Of a DNA stretch of 64,000 bases, positions 14,660 to 23,378 are shown piece by piece. A program made the position numbers and the translations under genes. Numbering within the stretch: the first letter of the stretch is position 1; every line of letters begins with the position of its first letter. The stretch spans positions 1 to 64,000 of the forward strand of contig NZ_JAFEUV020000008.1 of assembly GCF_017355915.2 (NCBI RefSeq). Direction: 5' to 3'. The notes beneath the pieces are model-generated. The model ran no database searches. It was not told the DNA's origin and worked only from the letters and a program-made list of their open reading frames with translations. Origin of the DNA: Telluribacter roseus. GTDB lineage: Bacteria; Bacteroidota; Bacteroidia; Cytophagales; Spirosomataceae.

Positions 14660-15574
14660 TTAGGCCGTCAGCGTAATCAGTACGGCCCCGGCCACCATAA
14701 TAAACGCGCCGATGAGCTTGCGGCGGATGTTCTTCTCCTGAAAGAAGCGGTAGCCAAATAGTACGCTCAGTACCGCCGAAAGCTGGAACAGGGCCAGCGC
14801 GTACCCTACCTGAATACCCTCAAAGGCAAAGTTGGTCGAAAGCTGCATCAACCCCACCGACAGAAATAGCAGCAGGTACGTACGCCAGTGGGTATGTGCC
14901 AGTGCCAGTTGCTGCCGCCACTGGTGACGTAGCGCGATGGCTACCCAGACTAGGGAGACTACAAAGCCCAGGATACACCAGAAGACAAAGGAGATGGCCG
15001 GTGAAGAAAGCAACACGGCCTTCTTGATAAAGACAGCTTCGGTAGCGGTACATACCAGAGCCGCCAGCCGGTAGCGTATTTCGGGCTGGCGGAGTACGTC
15101 CCACGACCAGGAGTCGGAAGTACCCGAATCCAGTACAAAGTAGCTGCCTGCTATGATGCACACCACTCCGGCGAGGCCGAGCCAGCCGGGTACTTCGCCC
15201 AGCAGCACAACCCCCAGTACTATACTTACCACCGACTTGTAGGCATTGATAGGCCCCAGCACCGAAAGGTCACCCAGCTGAAGTGCCTTCACCAGAAGGA
15301 CATTACCGGCGGCTGACAGCAACCCGATAGTCAGCATGGTAGTCCAGAAAGTGGGGGGCAGGCGGAGCAGATGGAGCGATGGGGAGAAGGCCAGACACAG
15401 TATACTCAGGAAGCCAAAGGTAGTAGTAGTAATAAATAGCGGGTGCGCCGACCGGGCAGTCAGTTGTTTCTGGAAGACATTCGAAAGCGGATTGGCTATG
15501 ATGCGTACCAGGATAGCCAGTGCCGTAGTAAAAGATAGTAGTGCAGATACCGACATACGTACAATAGTAGACAT
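14660..15574 (-). CDS. EamA/DMT-family transporter
   Basis: A 304-residue protein with ten predicted membrane helices in two homologous halves, the EamA (drug/metabolite transporter) layout. Recognisable points are the GPINAYKSVVSIVLGVVLLGEVPGW segment ending the first half and the parallel ALALFQLSAVLSVLFGYRFFQEK in the second. The substrate cannot be inferred. An alternative start six codons downstream (MSVSALLSF) is plausible. It is a single gene in the opposite direction to the Lrp regulator, with a shared upstream region of about 320 bp. Confidence 0.8.
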   Translation of the reverse strand: MSTIVRMSVSALLSFTTALAILVRIIANPLSNVFQKQLTARSAHPLFITTTTFGFLSILCLAFSPSLHLLRLPPTFWTTMLTIGLLSAAGNVLLVKALQLGDLSVLGPINAYKSVVSIVLGVVLLGEVPGWLGLAGVVCIIAGSYFVLDSGTSDSWSWDVLRQPEIRYRLAALVCTATEAVFIKKAVLLSSPAISFVFWCILGFVVSLVWVAIALRHQWRQQLALAHTHWRTYLLLFLSVGLMQLSTNFAFEGIQVGYALALFQLSAVLSVLFGYRFFQEKNIRRKLIGAFIMVAGAVLITLTA

Positions 15575-15821
15575 TTACTAGTTGGACTGCAACAACATGG
15601 GGCCGGAGAGTTGACTATGGAAACCGACGGTCGGCTGGTGGCAGGTACTTGCCGGTAGTATACAGATGTACTTAGGTGTAACCACAGGCATTGCGGGTGG
15701 TGCAGGGGTTAATTTACCGTTTTGGCCGATTAGGTGTATAATTCTCAAAACCTAATATTTAAAGGTTAAAACCAATATTTGCCTACGATAATTTTATCAC
15801 TGAACAAAAATTCAGTATTTC

Positions 15822-15855
15822 TTTGTAATTATATTCGGGAATCTTGGTAGCTTTG
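15822..15855 (+). promoter_or_regulatory. predicted promoter of the Lrp-type regulator
   Basis: TTTG (15822-15825) and TAGCTTTG (15848-15855) are 22 bp apart. The expected start is near 15862, 34 nt before the ATG. No other gene is visible in 15575-15895; AT content is high, and autoregulation is possible but not seen directly. Confidence 0.5.
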
Positions 15856-15895
15856 CGGAGCAAAACCAGATAGCATATAAATCATTCATAAAGAG

Positions 15896-16369
15896 ATGTC
15901 TTCCACGTTGAAACTCGATCACATAGATCGTAAAGTACTCGAGATTCTGCAATCAAATGCCAAGATTACCAATGCGCAGCTTTCCAAAGAAATTGGACTT
16001 TCGCCAGCTCCAACCCTGGAGCGAGTGAAGAAGCTGGAGCAGTCAGGCATAATCAAAAGTTACCATGCGCAGCTGGATCCCGAGAAAGTAGGCCTGGGCG
16101 TCACTACCTTCGTGCAGATATCGCTGGTAGGTCATAAGAAAGCCGTTACGGAGTCATTTGTAGAAAAAGTAAATTCGATACCCGAAATCATCGAGTGCCA
16201 CCATATCACCGGTACCGGGGACTTCCTGATCAAGGTGATTTCGAAGGACATCAGTACCTATCAGAAACTGATGCTGGAAAAGATCAATGAGATAGAAGAG
16301 GTAGCCAGCACCCAGACGATGGTGATCCTGTCGACCTTCAAAGAAAGCAAGACCATGCCTATCCCCTGA
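15896..16369 (+). CDS. Lrp/AsnC-family transcriptional regulator
   Basis: A 157-residue regulator with an N-terminal winged helix-turn-helix (HIDRKVLEILQSNAKITNAQLSKEIGLSPAPTLERVKKLEQSGIIK, about residues 9-53) and a C-terminal RAM/AsnC ligand-binding domain (from about 70) containing the ECHHITGTGDFLIKV segment. Members bind amino acids and form octamers, acting as global or local regulators. The EamA transporter is transcribed divergently and could be a target, since Lrp-type genes often regulate a neighbouring transporter. This is inference. It ends in a strong terminator. Confidence 0.9.
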   Translation: MSSTLKLDHIDRKVLEILQSNAKITNAQLSKEIGLSPAPTLERVKKLEQSGIIKSYHAQLDPEKVGLGVTTFVQISLVGHKKAVTESFVEKVNSIPEIIECHHITGTGDFLIKVISKDISTYQKLMLEKINEIEEVASTQTMVILSTFKESKTMPIP

Positions 16370-16411
16370 ATCGAGGGAAAGCACCGTTTATAGCATTTGA
16401 TTCTTCAAAAG

Positions 16412-16446
16412 AAAATCCCCGCCGGTGCTGGCGGGGATTTTTGTTT
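16412..16446. terminator. terminator after Lrp gene
   Basis: AAAATCCCCGCC (16412-16423) pairs with GGCGGGGATTTT (16430-16441), loop GGTGCT, followed by TGTTT. Strong stem with T-tract on the plus strand. Confidence 0.9.
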
Positions 16447-16473
16447 ATATAGGCTATCAGGCTCAATGAAGGA

Positions 16474-16492
16474 AATACTAACCGCTAATGCA
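16474..16492. repeat. short TTAGC-type heptad block
   Basis: AATACTAACCGCTAATGC is nearly identical to AATACTAACGGCTAATAC at 16575-16592 about 100 bp away. Both are heptads of the GTTAGCGGTTAGTATT type when read on the minus strand. Confidence 0.65.
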
Positions 16493-16574
16493 TAACTGTA
16501 TTGGTTAGTTAGATTATAAATATAAGTGGTAAAGAAGAAAACCGGGGCCTGTGGGGACACAGGCCATGGATAAG

Positions 16575-16614
16575 AATACTAACGGCTAATACCTAACACC
16601 TACTAGCTAAAAAC
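16575..16614. repeat. heptad repeat array next to a stop codon, TTAGC type
   Basis: Read on the minus strand, downstream of the TPR gene stop (16615-16617): TTAGCTA, GTAGGTG, TTAGGTA, TTAGCCG, TTAGTAT in 7-bp register. Each unit carries TAG on the sense strand of the gene that has just ended. Confidence 0.8.
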
Positions 16615-17844
16615 CTATTTCCTGCGCTGGCGACGAGCTTCACGGCGGGCCTTCTTGAGGTTGTCGATGGCTTTCTTGGCTTCGTCGTGCTGGCTCGACT
16701 TCCGATCGGCTTTGTCAAGGGCCAACTTGTAGTAGCGTTGCGCTTCGTCCAGGTCTTTTTCGGCTTCGGCCACCTTGCCCAGTCCCAGCAGCGACGACAC
16801 GTAGTACCCAGCATTGAGCGATTTGGTCTGTACAGAGTAGTTGATAGCCTGCTGGTAGTACTTTTTGGCTTCGTCGTAGTTGCGGAAGTAGTTGTGGTTG
16901 TAGTAGGCCAGTACATAGGCCGCGTTGCGTCCGCTCACGCCTTCGTAGCCCGGCATACCTCGGTTGATCTTGTCCAGGATGTTAGAAGCGGCCTGCTGTG
17001 CTTCGGCCATGTGACCCGTTACGAAGGCCGTCCGGCAGAAGTACCTCTCGAAGTAAGGGTTGTCCGGGAAGGTCTGCCACATGTACTTGGCCATTTCGTA
17101 GGCCTTGCCGTATTCGTTCTCCATGCTGTAAATCTGCAGCAGGAAGTACCGGGCCTCCACACGGGTATAGAAGGCGTTGTTGGCTACCCTTTCCAGTTGC
17201 TGGGCACCGAGCTTCTTATTACCCTTGGGGAAAAACACCAGGATGGGCTTGAGCAGGGGGTACTCCTTCGGAATCCACTCAGCGTAGTAGTTATAGATGC
17301 CATCACCAAACAGCAGTTCCGGGCTCAGCTCAGCGTTGCCTTTGGACTGATCCATGTACTTCAGGGAGTTTTTGCCGGCGAAGGTCGCCTTCGTCCACAT
17401 CTTGCGCTCTGAATACAACCTGGCTTTGAAAGCATACGAAGCCGCCAGGAAGAAGGCCGGCTCGACCTTATTGTCCCGTTCTTCGTAGAGCTTTTCGGCC
17501 AGGGCTATGCTGGAGTCCATCTGGGCGATCAGCCGGTCGTCGTAGGCGGTGTTTTCGGTATTTGGTACGATTTTCCACCACTCCGCCAGTCCCATCAGGA
17601 AGTGCGGCATGGGGTGGTTGGGGTAGCGGTACTTAAGCCAGCGAAACTCTTTGTCGGCTTCGTCAAACTTATAGTTATACAAAAGGTTAATAGCCTCAGT
17701 GGCCTCGATCTGCACACCGGGGTTTTTCAGGAGCATGTCGTAGTTCTTGTCCAGCTCGGCCGAGGAGTATAACTGAGCCTGGGCTTGAGGCAGGGCAGAA
17801 AGAACTACAAACAGGAGGATTAACAGGTCTTTCAGTCTTTTCAT
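16615..17844 (-). CDS. exported TPR protein
   Basis: A 409-residue protein with a signal peptide (LKDLLILLFVVLSALPQAQAQ), then helical repeats. The segment NAAYVLAYYNHNYFRNYDEAKKYYQQAINY and the following AGYYVSSLLGLGKVAEAEKDLDEAQRYYKLALDK are clear tetratricopeptide repeats; the N-terminal half (AINLLYNYKFDEADKEFRWLKYRYPN) is TPR-like too. The C-terminus is basic (KARREARRQRRK). Probably a periplasmic scaffold; no specific function is known. It is a single gene; a possible -7 element precedes it on the minus strand but is not convincing. Confidence 0.8.
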   Translation of the reverse strand: MKRLKDLLILLFVVLSALPQAQAQLYSSAELDKNYDMLLKNPGVQIEATEAINLLYNYKFDEADKEFRWLKYRYPNHPMPHFLMGLAEWWKIVPNTENTAYDDRLIAQMDSSIALAEKLYEERDNKVEPAFFLAASYAFKARLYSERKMWTKATFAGKNSLKYMDQSKGNAELSPELLFGDGIYNYYAEWIPKEYPLLKPILVFFPKGNKKLGAQQLERVANNAFYTRVEARYFLLQIYSMENEYGKAYEMAKYMWQTFPDNPYFERYFCRTAFVTGHMAEAQQAASNILDKINRGMPGYEGVSGRNAAYVLAYYNHNYFRNYDEAKKYYQQAINYSVQTKSLNAGYYVSSLLGLGKVAEAEKDLDEAQRYYKLALDKADRKSSQHDEAKKAIDNLKKARREARRQRRK

Positions 17845-17954
17845 TTTTGGGTGTTACGGAAATCTGACCAAGTAACGTTAGATTTGAGATTTACGTTTGG
17901 CAGGGGGCGTGTTTTTGAAAAATAGACTAATTTCGCCTCCTTCTTATTAACGAT

Positions 17955-18485
17955 ATGGTTACTGTAAAAGATAAAGTTTTTGCGCCTTTTATTAGCCAGG
18001 AGGTTCTGTCACAACGAATTGATGAGCTGGCTGAGACTATGAACCGTGAATATAGGGGCCGGAATCCGCTGTTTGTGGTGGTACTCAACGGAGCCTTTAT
18101 GTTTGCGTCGGATCTGCTCAAAAAGGTGGAGGTGGACTGTTGTGTGACTTTCATCCGGCTGGCTTCGTACGAGCAGACGCAGTCGACGGGAAAAGTAAAG
18201 CAGATCCTGGGCCTGGGCGAACCGGTGCAGGATCGTGAGGTAGTGATTATCGAGGATATCGTCGATACCGGGCTTACCATGAGCCAGCTGATCAGTCAGC
18301 TTAAGGAGCAGGGAGCCGCGTCGGTGGAGGTAGCTACACTACTGCACAAGCCGGAGGCGCTCAAAACTCCCATTAGCCTGCGCTACGTAGGTTTTGAAAT
18401 CGAGAATCGTTTTGTGGTAGGGTACGGGCTGGACTATGACGGTCTTGGACGTAACCTTGATGCTGTATACGTGCTGGCGGAGTAA
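17955..18485 (+). CDS. hpt: hypoxanthine phosphoribosyltransferase
   Basis: A 176-residue purine salvage enzyme making IMP/GMP from hypoxanthine/guanine and PRPP. The PRPP-binding motif VVIIEDIVDTGLTM is at about residues 96-109; the VVLNGAFMFASDLL loop near residue 37 and FVVGYGLDYDGLGRNL near the C-terminus are typical of bacterial Hpt. The length is normal. A weak promoter-like TAATTTCG lies at 17928-17935 without a clear -33 element. The beta-CASP nuclease gene starts 44 bp downstream in the same direction and is likely co-transcribed. Confidence 0.93.
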   Translation: MVTVKDKVFAPFISQEVLSQRIDELAETMNREYRGRNPLFVVVLNGAFMFASDLLKKVEVDCCVTFIRLASYEQTQSTGKVKQILGLGEPVQDREVVIIEDIVDTGLTMSQLISQLKEQGAASVEVATLLHKPEALKTPISLRYVGFEIENRFVVGYGLDYDGLGRNLDAVYVLAE

Positions 18486-18529
18486 CACAATACGCTGCCG
18501 CACCTGATCTGGACTTAACCTTTTAGCCT

Positions 18530-19927
18530 ATGCGTATTCAGTTCTTCGGGGCTGCCCGTACCGTTACCGGCAGCAAGCACCTCATCACCACCGAACGCGG
18601 TACCCGCCTACTGCTGGACTGCGGCCTGTTTCAGGGTATCCAGACGGATGAGTTCAACCAGGACTTTGGCTTCAAGGCCTCGGAGATCGACTACCTGATC
18701 CTTTCGCACGCCCACATCGACCACTCGGGGCTGATACCCCGGCTGGTACGTCAGGGCTTCAGGGGACCTATCTACTGCACTTCCGCCACGGCTGATCTGT
18801 GCCGGCTCATGCTCCTGGACAGCGCCTATATCCAGGAGAAGGATGTGGAGCGGATCAACAAGCGTCGTCGCAAACAGGGACGCCCCGAGCTGGAGCTACT
18901 CTATGACGCACAGGATGCCGAGCGGGCCCTGAGCCAGTTCCGCGCCGTACAGTACCATCAGCCCTTTAGTCTGGGAGATGATGAGGTAGAGGCCTTCTTT
19001 ACGGATGCGGGCCATCTGCTGGGTAGTGCGGCGGTGCATCTATCTATACCGGATGGAGGTACATATAAAAAGCTGACCTTTACGGGCGACATCGGTAGGC
19101 CCAACGATAGCATACTACGGAGCCCGGAGCCATTCCCGCAGGCTGATTACATCATTTGTGAATCTACCTATGGTAACCGGCAGCACGAGCCCCACACAGA
19201 CATGAGGGACCACCTGCTCCGGATCGTGCACGACACCTGCGTAGAGCGACGCGGCAAGCTTCTGATTCCGGCCTTTGCCGTAGATCGTACGCAGGAGCTG
19301 ATTTACGCCCTCGACCAACTCTCCAGCGAGGGTAAACTACCCCGGCTGCCGGTGTACATTGATAGTCCACTCGCAGTACGGGCCACGCGGGTGATGCAGG
19401 AAAACAGCGACTACTTCAATCCAGATATTCTGGACTACATCGAGAAGGATGGCGATGCCTTTGCTTTCCCGTACCTGCACTACATCTCGGATGTGGCCGA
19501 CTCCAAGGCGCTGAACGAGCGGGATGAGCCGTGTATCATTATATCATCATCCGGAATGGCCGAGGCGGGCCGCATCAAGCACCACATCCGCAACAACGTA
19601 GAAGACCACAGTACTACCGTCCTGATCGTGGGGTACAGTGCACCCAATACCCTGGGCGGAGCCCTGAGGCGGGGTGACAAGGAGGTTAAGATCTTTGGGG
19701 AGACTGTACCAGTCAGGGCCCGGGTAGAGGTAATGGATTCGTTCTCCGCCCACGGCGACTATAACGAAATGATCGACTACCTGTCCTGTCAGGATCCCGG
19801 GCGGGTAAAGCAGGTATTTCTGGTACACGGCGAGTACGAAACCCAGGTAGCCTTCAAGCTTAAGCTGGAGAAGGCCGGCTTTGCTACGGTACATATTCCG
19901 GCACTGTACGAAAGCGTAACTCTCTAG
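18530..19927 (+). CDS. MBL-fold beta-CASP ribonuclease-like protein
   Basis: A 465-residue metallo-beta-lactamase-fold protein with HAHIDH at 60-65, which binds two zinc ions, plus GHLLGSAAVHL, the beta-CASP insertion (PVYIDSPLAVRATRV), SSSGMAEAGRIKHH and a C-terminal RNA-specificity motif region with DSFSAHGDY. This is the family of CPSF73-like bacterial nucleases (YSH1/RMM type). The true substrate is unknown; an RNA-processing or RNA-degrading role is inferred. It follows hpt in the same direction. Confidence 0.88.
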   Translation: MRIQFFGAARTVTGSKHLITTERGTRLLLDCGLFQGIQTDEFNQDFGFKASEIDYLILSHAHIDHSGLIPRLVRQGFRGPIYCTSATADLCRLMLLDSAYIQEKDVERINKRRRKQGRPELELLYDAQDAERALSQFRAVQYHQPFSLGDDEVEAFFTDAGHLLGSAAVHLSIPDGGTYKKLTFTGDIGRPNDSILRSPEPFPQADYIICESTYGNRQHEPHTDMRDHLLRIVHDTCVERRGKLLIPAFAVDRTQELIYALDQLSSEGKLPRLPVYIDSPLAVRATRVMQENSDYFNPDILDYIEKDGDAFAFPYLHYISDVADSKALNERDEPCIIISSSGMAEAGRIKHHIRNNVEDHSTTVLIVGYSAPNTLGGALRRGDKEVKIFGETVPVRARVEVMDSFSAHGDYNEMIDYLSCQDPGRVKQVFLVHGEYETQVAFKLKLEKAGFATVHIPALYESVTL

Positions 19928-19992
19928 TCGCTTGAAAAAGAAGAGGGTAGGCAATGGACGATAATTTTTCTGCATTTACTGCGCCTGATCTC

Positions 19993-20024
19993 TTGCTTAA
20001 TTAAAATTTGTTGCTGTATATTTG
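19993..20024 (+). promoter_or_regulatory. predicted tRNA-Leu promoter
   Basis: CTTG ending at 19995 and TATATTTG at 20017-20024, 21 bp apart, fit the Bacteroidota consensus, and the latter lies 18 bp before the tRNA 5' end. Confidence 0.6.
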
Positions 20025-20042
20025 CACTCTCAAACGTCGTAC

Positions 20043-20126
20043 GCCGAAGTGGTGGAATTGGTAGACACGCACGTTTCAGGGGCGTGTGGGGGTTGCCCTG
20101 TGCGGGTTCGAGTCCCGCCTTCGGTA
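20043..20126 (+). tRNA. tRNA-Leu (anticodon CAG)
   Basis: An 84-nt class II tRNA. The acceptor arm GCCGAAG/CTTCGGT pairs with one terminal G-T wobble. The D-arm has TGGTGGAATTGGTAGACAC, as in leucine tRNAs; the anticodon loop TTCAGGG carries CAG at 20077-20079; a long variable arm and T-arm GCGGGTTCGAGTCCCGC follow. CCA is not encoded. The layout matches E. coli tRNA-Leu(CAG). Confidence 0.95.
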
Positions 20127-20130
20127 CACA

Positions 20131-20180
20131 AATAATCCTTCTAAGGACTGGCAACAGGAATTAGAAGGATTATTGCTTTT
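20131..20180 (+). terminator. terminator of tRNA-Leu
   Basis: AATAATCCTTCTAA (20131-20144) pairs perfectly with TTAGAAGGATTATT (20161-20174), 14 bp, followed by GCTTTT. It begins 5 bp after the tRNA end. From 20181 to 20490 I see no further gene or clear promoter. Confidence 0.85.
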
Positions 20181-20490
20181 ACGGCTATTAAAGTAGTCTG
20201 ACCTGCATCCGCACGCTTCGCTCCTCCTATTATCGCTGAGTCCCTGCTCCGGGACATATAGTGCCTCTCAGTATACTTCATCGGTTAATTAGTAACAGGT
20301 TAGAATATGCCTCTACTTATCAAAAGGTAGTAGTAGACTATTATTTCTCCAGTACATTCACAAGCTAGTGCGGTACTTTGCTGGTCAATAAGGTAAAAAT
20401 GGTTACTTAATCTCTTTTATTTGTATAAGTATACAGGAGTACAAATTGTCTGCTTATCTGCACTAACGGATAGGATTAACCCACATAGCC

Positions 20491-21597
20491 ATGACTGAAG
20501 AAGAAAGGCTGCGCGAGCTGTCGAAGTATAGTATATTGGATACGCCACCCGAAAAGGAACTGGACGAACTGGCACAAATCGCATCGGCCATTTTTAATAC
20601 TCCTATTTCGCTGGTATCGCTGGTGGACGAAAAGCGGCAGTGGTTTAAGGCCAAAGTAGGTATTGACGTTGAAGAAACACCCCGCCAGTATTCGTTTTGC
20701 CAGCATGCGCTGCATACGCCCAATGAAGTGTTAGTGGTGAACGATGCCCTTGACGACGAACGATTCAGGAACAATCCTATGGTAGTGGGTGAGCCTAATA
20801 TCCGCTTTTATGCCGGAGCCCCTCTCGAGACGCCGCAGGGAGCCGTATTAGGAACGGTATGCATCATAGATGATAAGCCCCGAGATCTGCCGGAGATCCA
20901 AAAGAAAGCCCTGCAACTGCTTGCCAAGCGCGCTATGGACCTGCTGGAAAAAAGGCGGCTGATCATAGAGCAGGCCAATAAAATCGAATCGGATGCAGTA
21001 CGGCTGAAAAAGCTGACGGACTATGTTCCGGGCGTTATTTTTCAGTTTGAAATTAATGAATCCGGTAGAATGTCTTTTTCATTCGTGAGCAAGGGAATCA
21101 CGAAGGTACATCGCAAACTGACTCCTGAGTTGCTCGAAGCCAGTCCGAACCATTTTTTTACTGTCATTCATCCTGATGATATAGCCCACGTGCAGGGGAG
21201 CATCAACGAGGCGCTCCGGGATAAGAATGTCTGGAAGGTAGAATTCCGGATTATTTCGGAGGAGGAGAAGACCACCTGGCATTTTGTGGATTCGGTACTG
21301 GAAAGAAACAAAGATGGAGCGATCACCTGGTATGGTATGCTGCAGGATGTGACCGAACGGAAAGAGTACGCCCGCACCCTTGAGCAGATCCTGTTTGATA
21401 TCTCCCACGTCCTGCGCAAGCCCATCGCTAACATGGTCAACCTGGTGACTATCATTCAGGACTACGGCCTGGATGAAGAAACGCAAAAAGAGTACATGAG
21501 CATGCTGAAGGCCGTATCCGACGAACTGGATATATACACCCGCCAGCTCAACGACGACTACCACTTATTAAGGGAAAAGAATAAAGGAGGGAGGTGA
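20491..21597 (+). CDS. GAF-PAS sensory protein with DHp-like C-terminus, no kinase domain
   Basis: A 368-residue cytosolic protein. The N-terminal GAF domain is at about residues 20-155 (CQHALHTPNEVLVVNDALDDERF and FYAGAPLETPQGAVLGTVCI are typical), a coiled helix follows at 140-175, then a PAS fold at about 175-293 ending in GMLQDVTERKEY, and a final helical hairpin starting ILFDISHVLRKPIANMVNL. That segment resembles the phosphoacceptor helix of histidine kinases (SHELR-type, with His present), but the protein stops about 60 residues later without the ATP-binding domain. Truncation could be evolved or due to decay. No response regulator is adjacent. Start at ATG 20491. Confidence 0.8.
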   Translation: MTEEERLRELSKYSILDTPPEKELDELAQIASAIFNTPISLVSLVDEKRQWFKAKVGIDVEETPRQYSFCQHALHTPNEVLVVNDALDDERFRNNPMVVGEPNIRFYAGAPLETPQGAVLGTVCIIDDKPRDLPEIQKKALQLLAKRAMDLLEKRRLIIEQANKIESDAVRLKKLTDYVPGVIFQFEINESGRMSFSFVSKGITKVHRKLTPELLEASPNHFFTVIHPDDIAHVQGSINEALRDKNVWKVEFRIISEEEKTTWHFVDSVLERNKDGAITWYGMLQDVTERKEYARTLEQILFDISHVLRKPIANMVNLVTIIQDYGLDEETQKEYMSMLKAVSDELDIYTRQLNDDYHLLREKNKGGR

Positions 21598-21705
21598 AGT
21601 ATGTAGTCTATTTATGAAGTGAACATTATTACTGCTACGAGAAATAATTGATAGTAAAAGCAACTTCATATTTCGGAAGAACGTCTTGATTAATTGAAGC
21701 TCTTT

Positions 21706-22655
21706 TCAAAATAGGTTAATTTGTTGTGTAACTGTCTTTGTGAGTTGCTCAAGATTCATGAATGTTACGTTCTTCATTCTTCCTTTAAGCTGGCTCCACA
21801 ATAGCTCTGCGGGATTTAGCCACGGCGGCGGACCGCTCTGGACTGTAAACAGGTATTTCTCTACATGAATTCGTCCCGGCTTTGAGCGTAATAAATATTC
21901 CACTGCCTGAGAACGATGAATAGTTGCGCCATCCGCCGAGCGGCCTCGCCAAATAATAAGCAGATTCTTCCTATGATTGTGCCCGCACAACTTTTTTAGG
22001 AAGCAAACTATATCCCCGCTTGTAAAGGGCTGAGCTTGACCAGCTACATAAAAGCGTTCGTTGGGAGCTACCGCAGCAGCGATAGGATTTTAATGCTCTC
22101 TTCCTGCTCGTTCTTTTATAACCGGTGCTCTCCCCCTGAGAGCATACGTATGAGCAAACAGAGTAGTTAGTAACAAGCTGATTCATCTATGTATAAAGCT
22201 ACTCGCTGTTCAGCCTCAGCTATTTTTAGTTCAGGAAGACATTTTTTTCGCCATTGTTTAAGCGCTTGAACATCCTGTTGACGCGCTTTACGCTGGGGCC
22301 GCTTCGGCGTTCCGACCTTTTCTATTCAACAGCCTTCTTGAGCAATCTGCCTACTTGTGACGGATCGTACTATAGTCCATACAGCACCACTTAAACCATG
22401 ATGCTTTAACTCGGTCACTAGTTCAATAAGTTGCTTGTCGGACAGACGAGTAGGAGTTCCCGTACGCTTGCCTTCCTTTAATGCCGCACTTCCTCATTCT
22501 CGGTATTTCTTCAAGGTCTGGCTTACCCAACCTTGGCATAGTCTGAAAGCTGTAGCTATCTATGTCTGCTCTCAACCTTTATTTCTCAGCTCGACGCAAC
22601 GGTTTAGTAGCGACTCGTAATTACTTCTTTTGTAGCTTGCCAAAAGCTATGAAGA
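21706..22655 (-). pseudogene. decayed IS630-family transposase
   Basis: Minus-strand fragments in different frames: an N-terminal helix-turn-helix part (GWVSQTLKKYRE, then GKRTGTPTRLSDKQLIELV near 22430-22545), a middle section near 22000-22190, and a C-terminal DDE_3 end (PPPWLNPAELLWSQLKGR near 21790-21830). Several stops and frameshifts break the gene. IS630 elements insert at TA, but I cannot define the inverted repeats by eye. The element is no longer able to transpose by itself. Confidence 0.75.
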
Positions 22656-23378
22656 TAGATATTTCTTAATTATTCACCTGTCAATATCTAGGAGAGCTGA
22701 GGGACAGTGGGTGAAGCCTTTATAGTGAGACTTGTACTGATGTACTTCAGGTTATGAATTGTTTTTATTTATGGGCATATAAATGTATTATAAGTTTAGA
22801 GTGTATTTTAAGTAAAGATTTGTTGGAATAATGTTCTGATAAGCGGAGCATTATTTATTTCAAAGTCTGATATAGTTGTTTTTTCTATAAATAGATATTG
22901 AATATTCATTTTGGCACCAAAGTTGATTGTTCAAAATTGTGCATAACAGTTATGCTATGATTTTTTTTCTAACTCTTCAACCTGTTTATTATTATAGATT
23001 TCTTGATGGTGGTATGTGAGTCAACTTCTTGCTTTATTTACTTATTAGTCTGGTTTAGTATACGGTAGCAAAGCTCTATTCCTGATTGTTATGCTGTCAG
23101 GTAGATAGATACAATGAAAATATTGAGTGGGGAGAAGATCTGTACTATACAGTTGTATATGTACATAACTAGGGACATTAGTTAATACTTTTGCTAATAT
23201 ACATGGCTCCCGATATTCATAAGAAGATACGTATATAATATATTATCTGTATGTAAAAATATAGTCCATTAGCTAATTGAATGTAGAAATATATCATAGT
23301 ATTAAAGGTAACATAAGAATAAAATTACTGTAAATAATCATTTTTAAGCTTTATGCTATTACTAACTCCTCCTCTACC
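22656..23378. other. AT-rich non-coding region
   Basis: No gene supported over about 720 bp; base composition is much AT-richer than the flanking core genes. It probably includes the promoter of the beta-helix protein gene, but no TAnnTTTG element with a good spacer was chosen. Confidence 0.5.

Noticed and set aside
22435-22620. 61-codon plus-strand frame
   Set aside because: It is antisense to the recognisable N-terminal part of the IS630 remnant.
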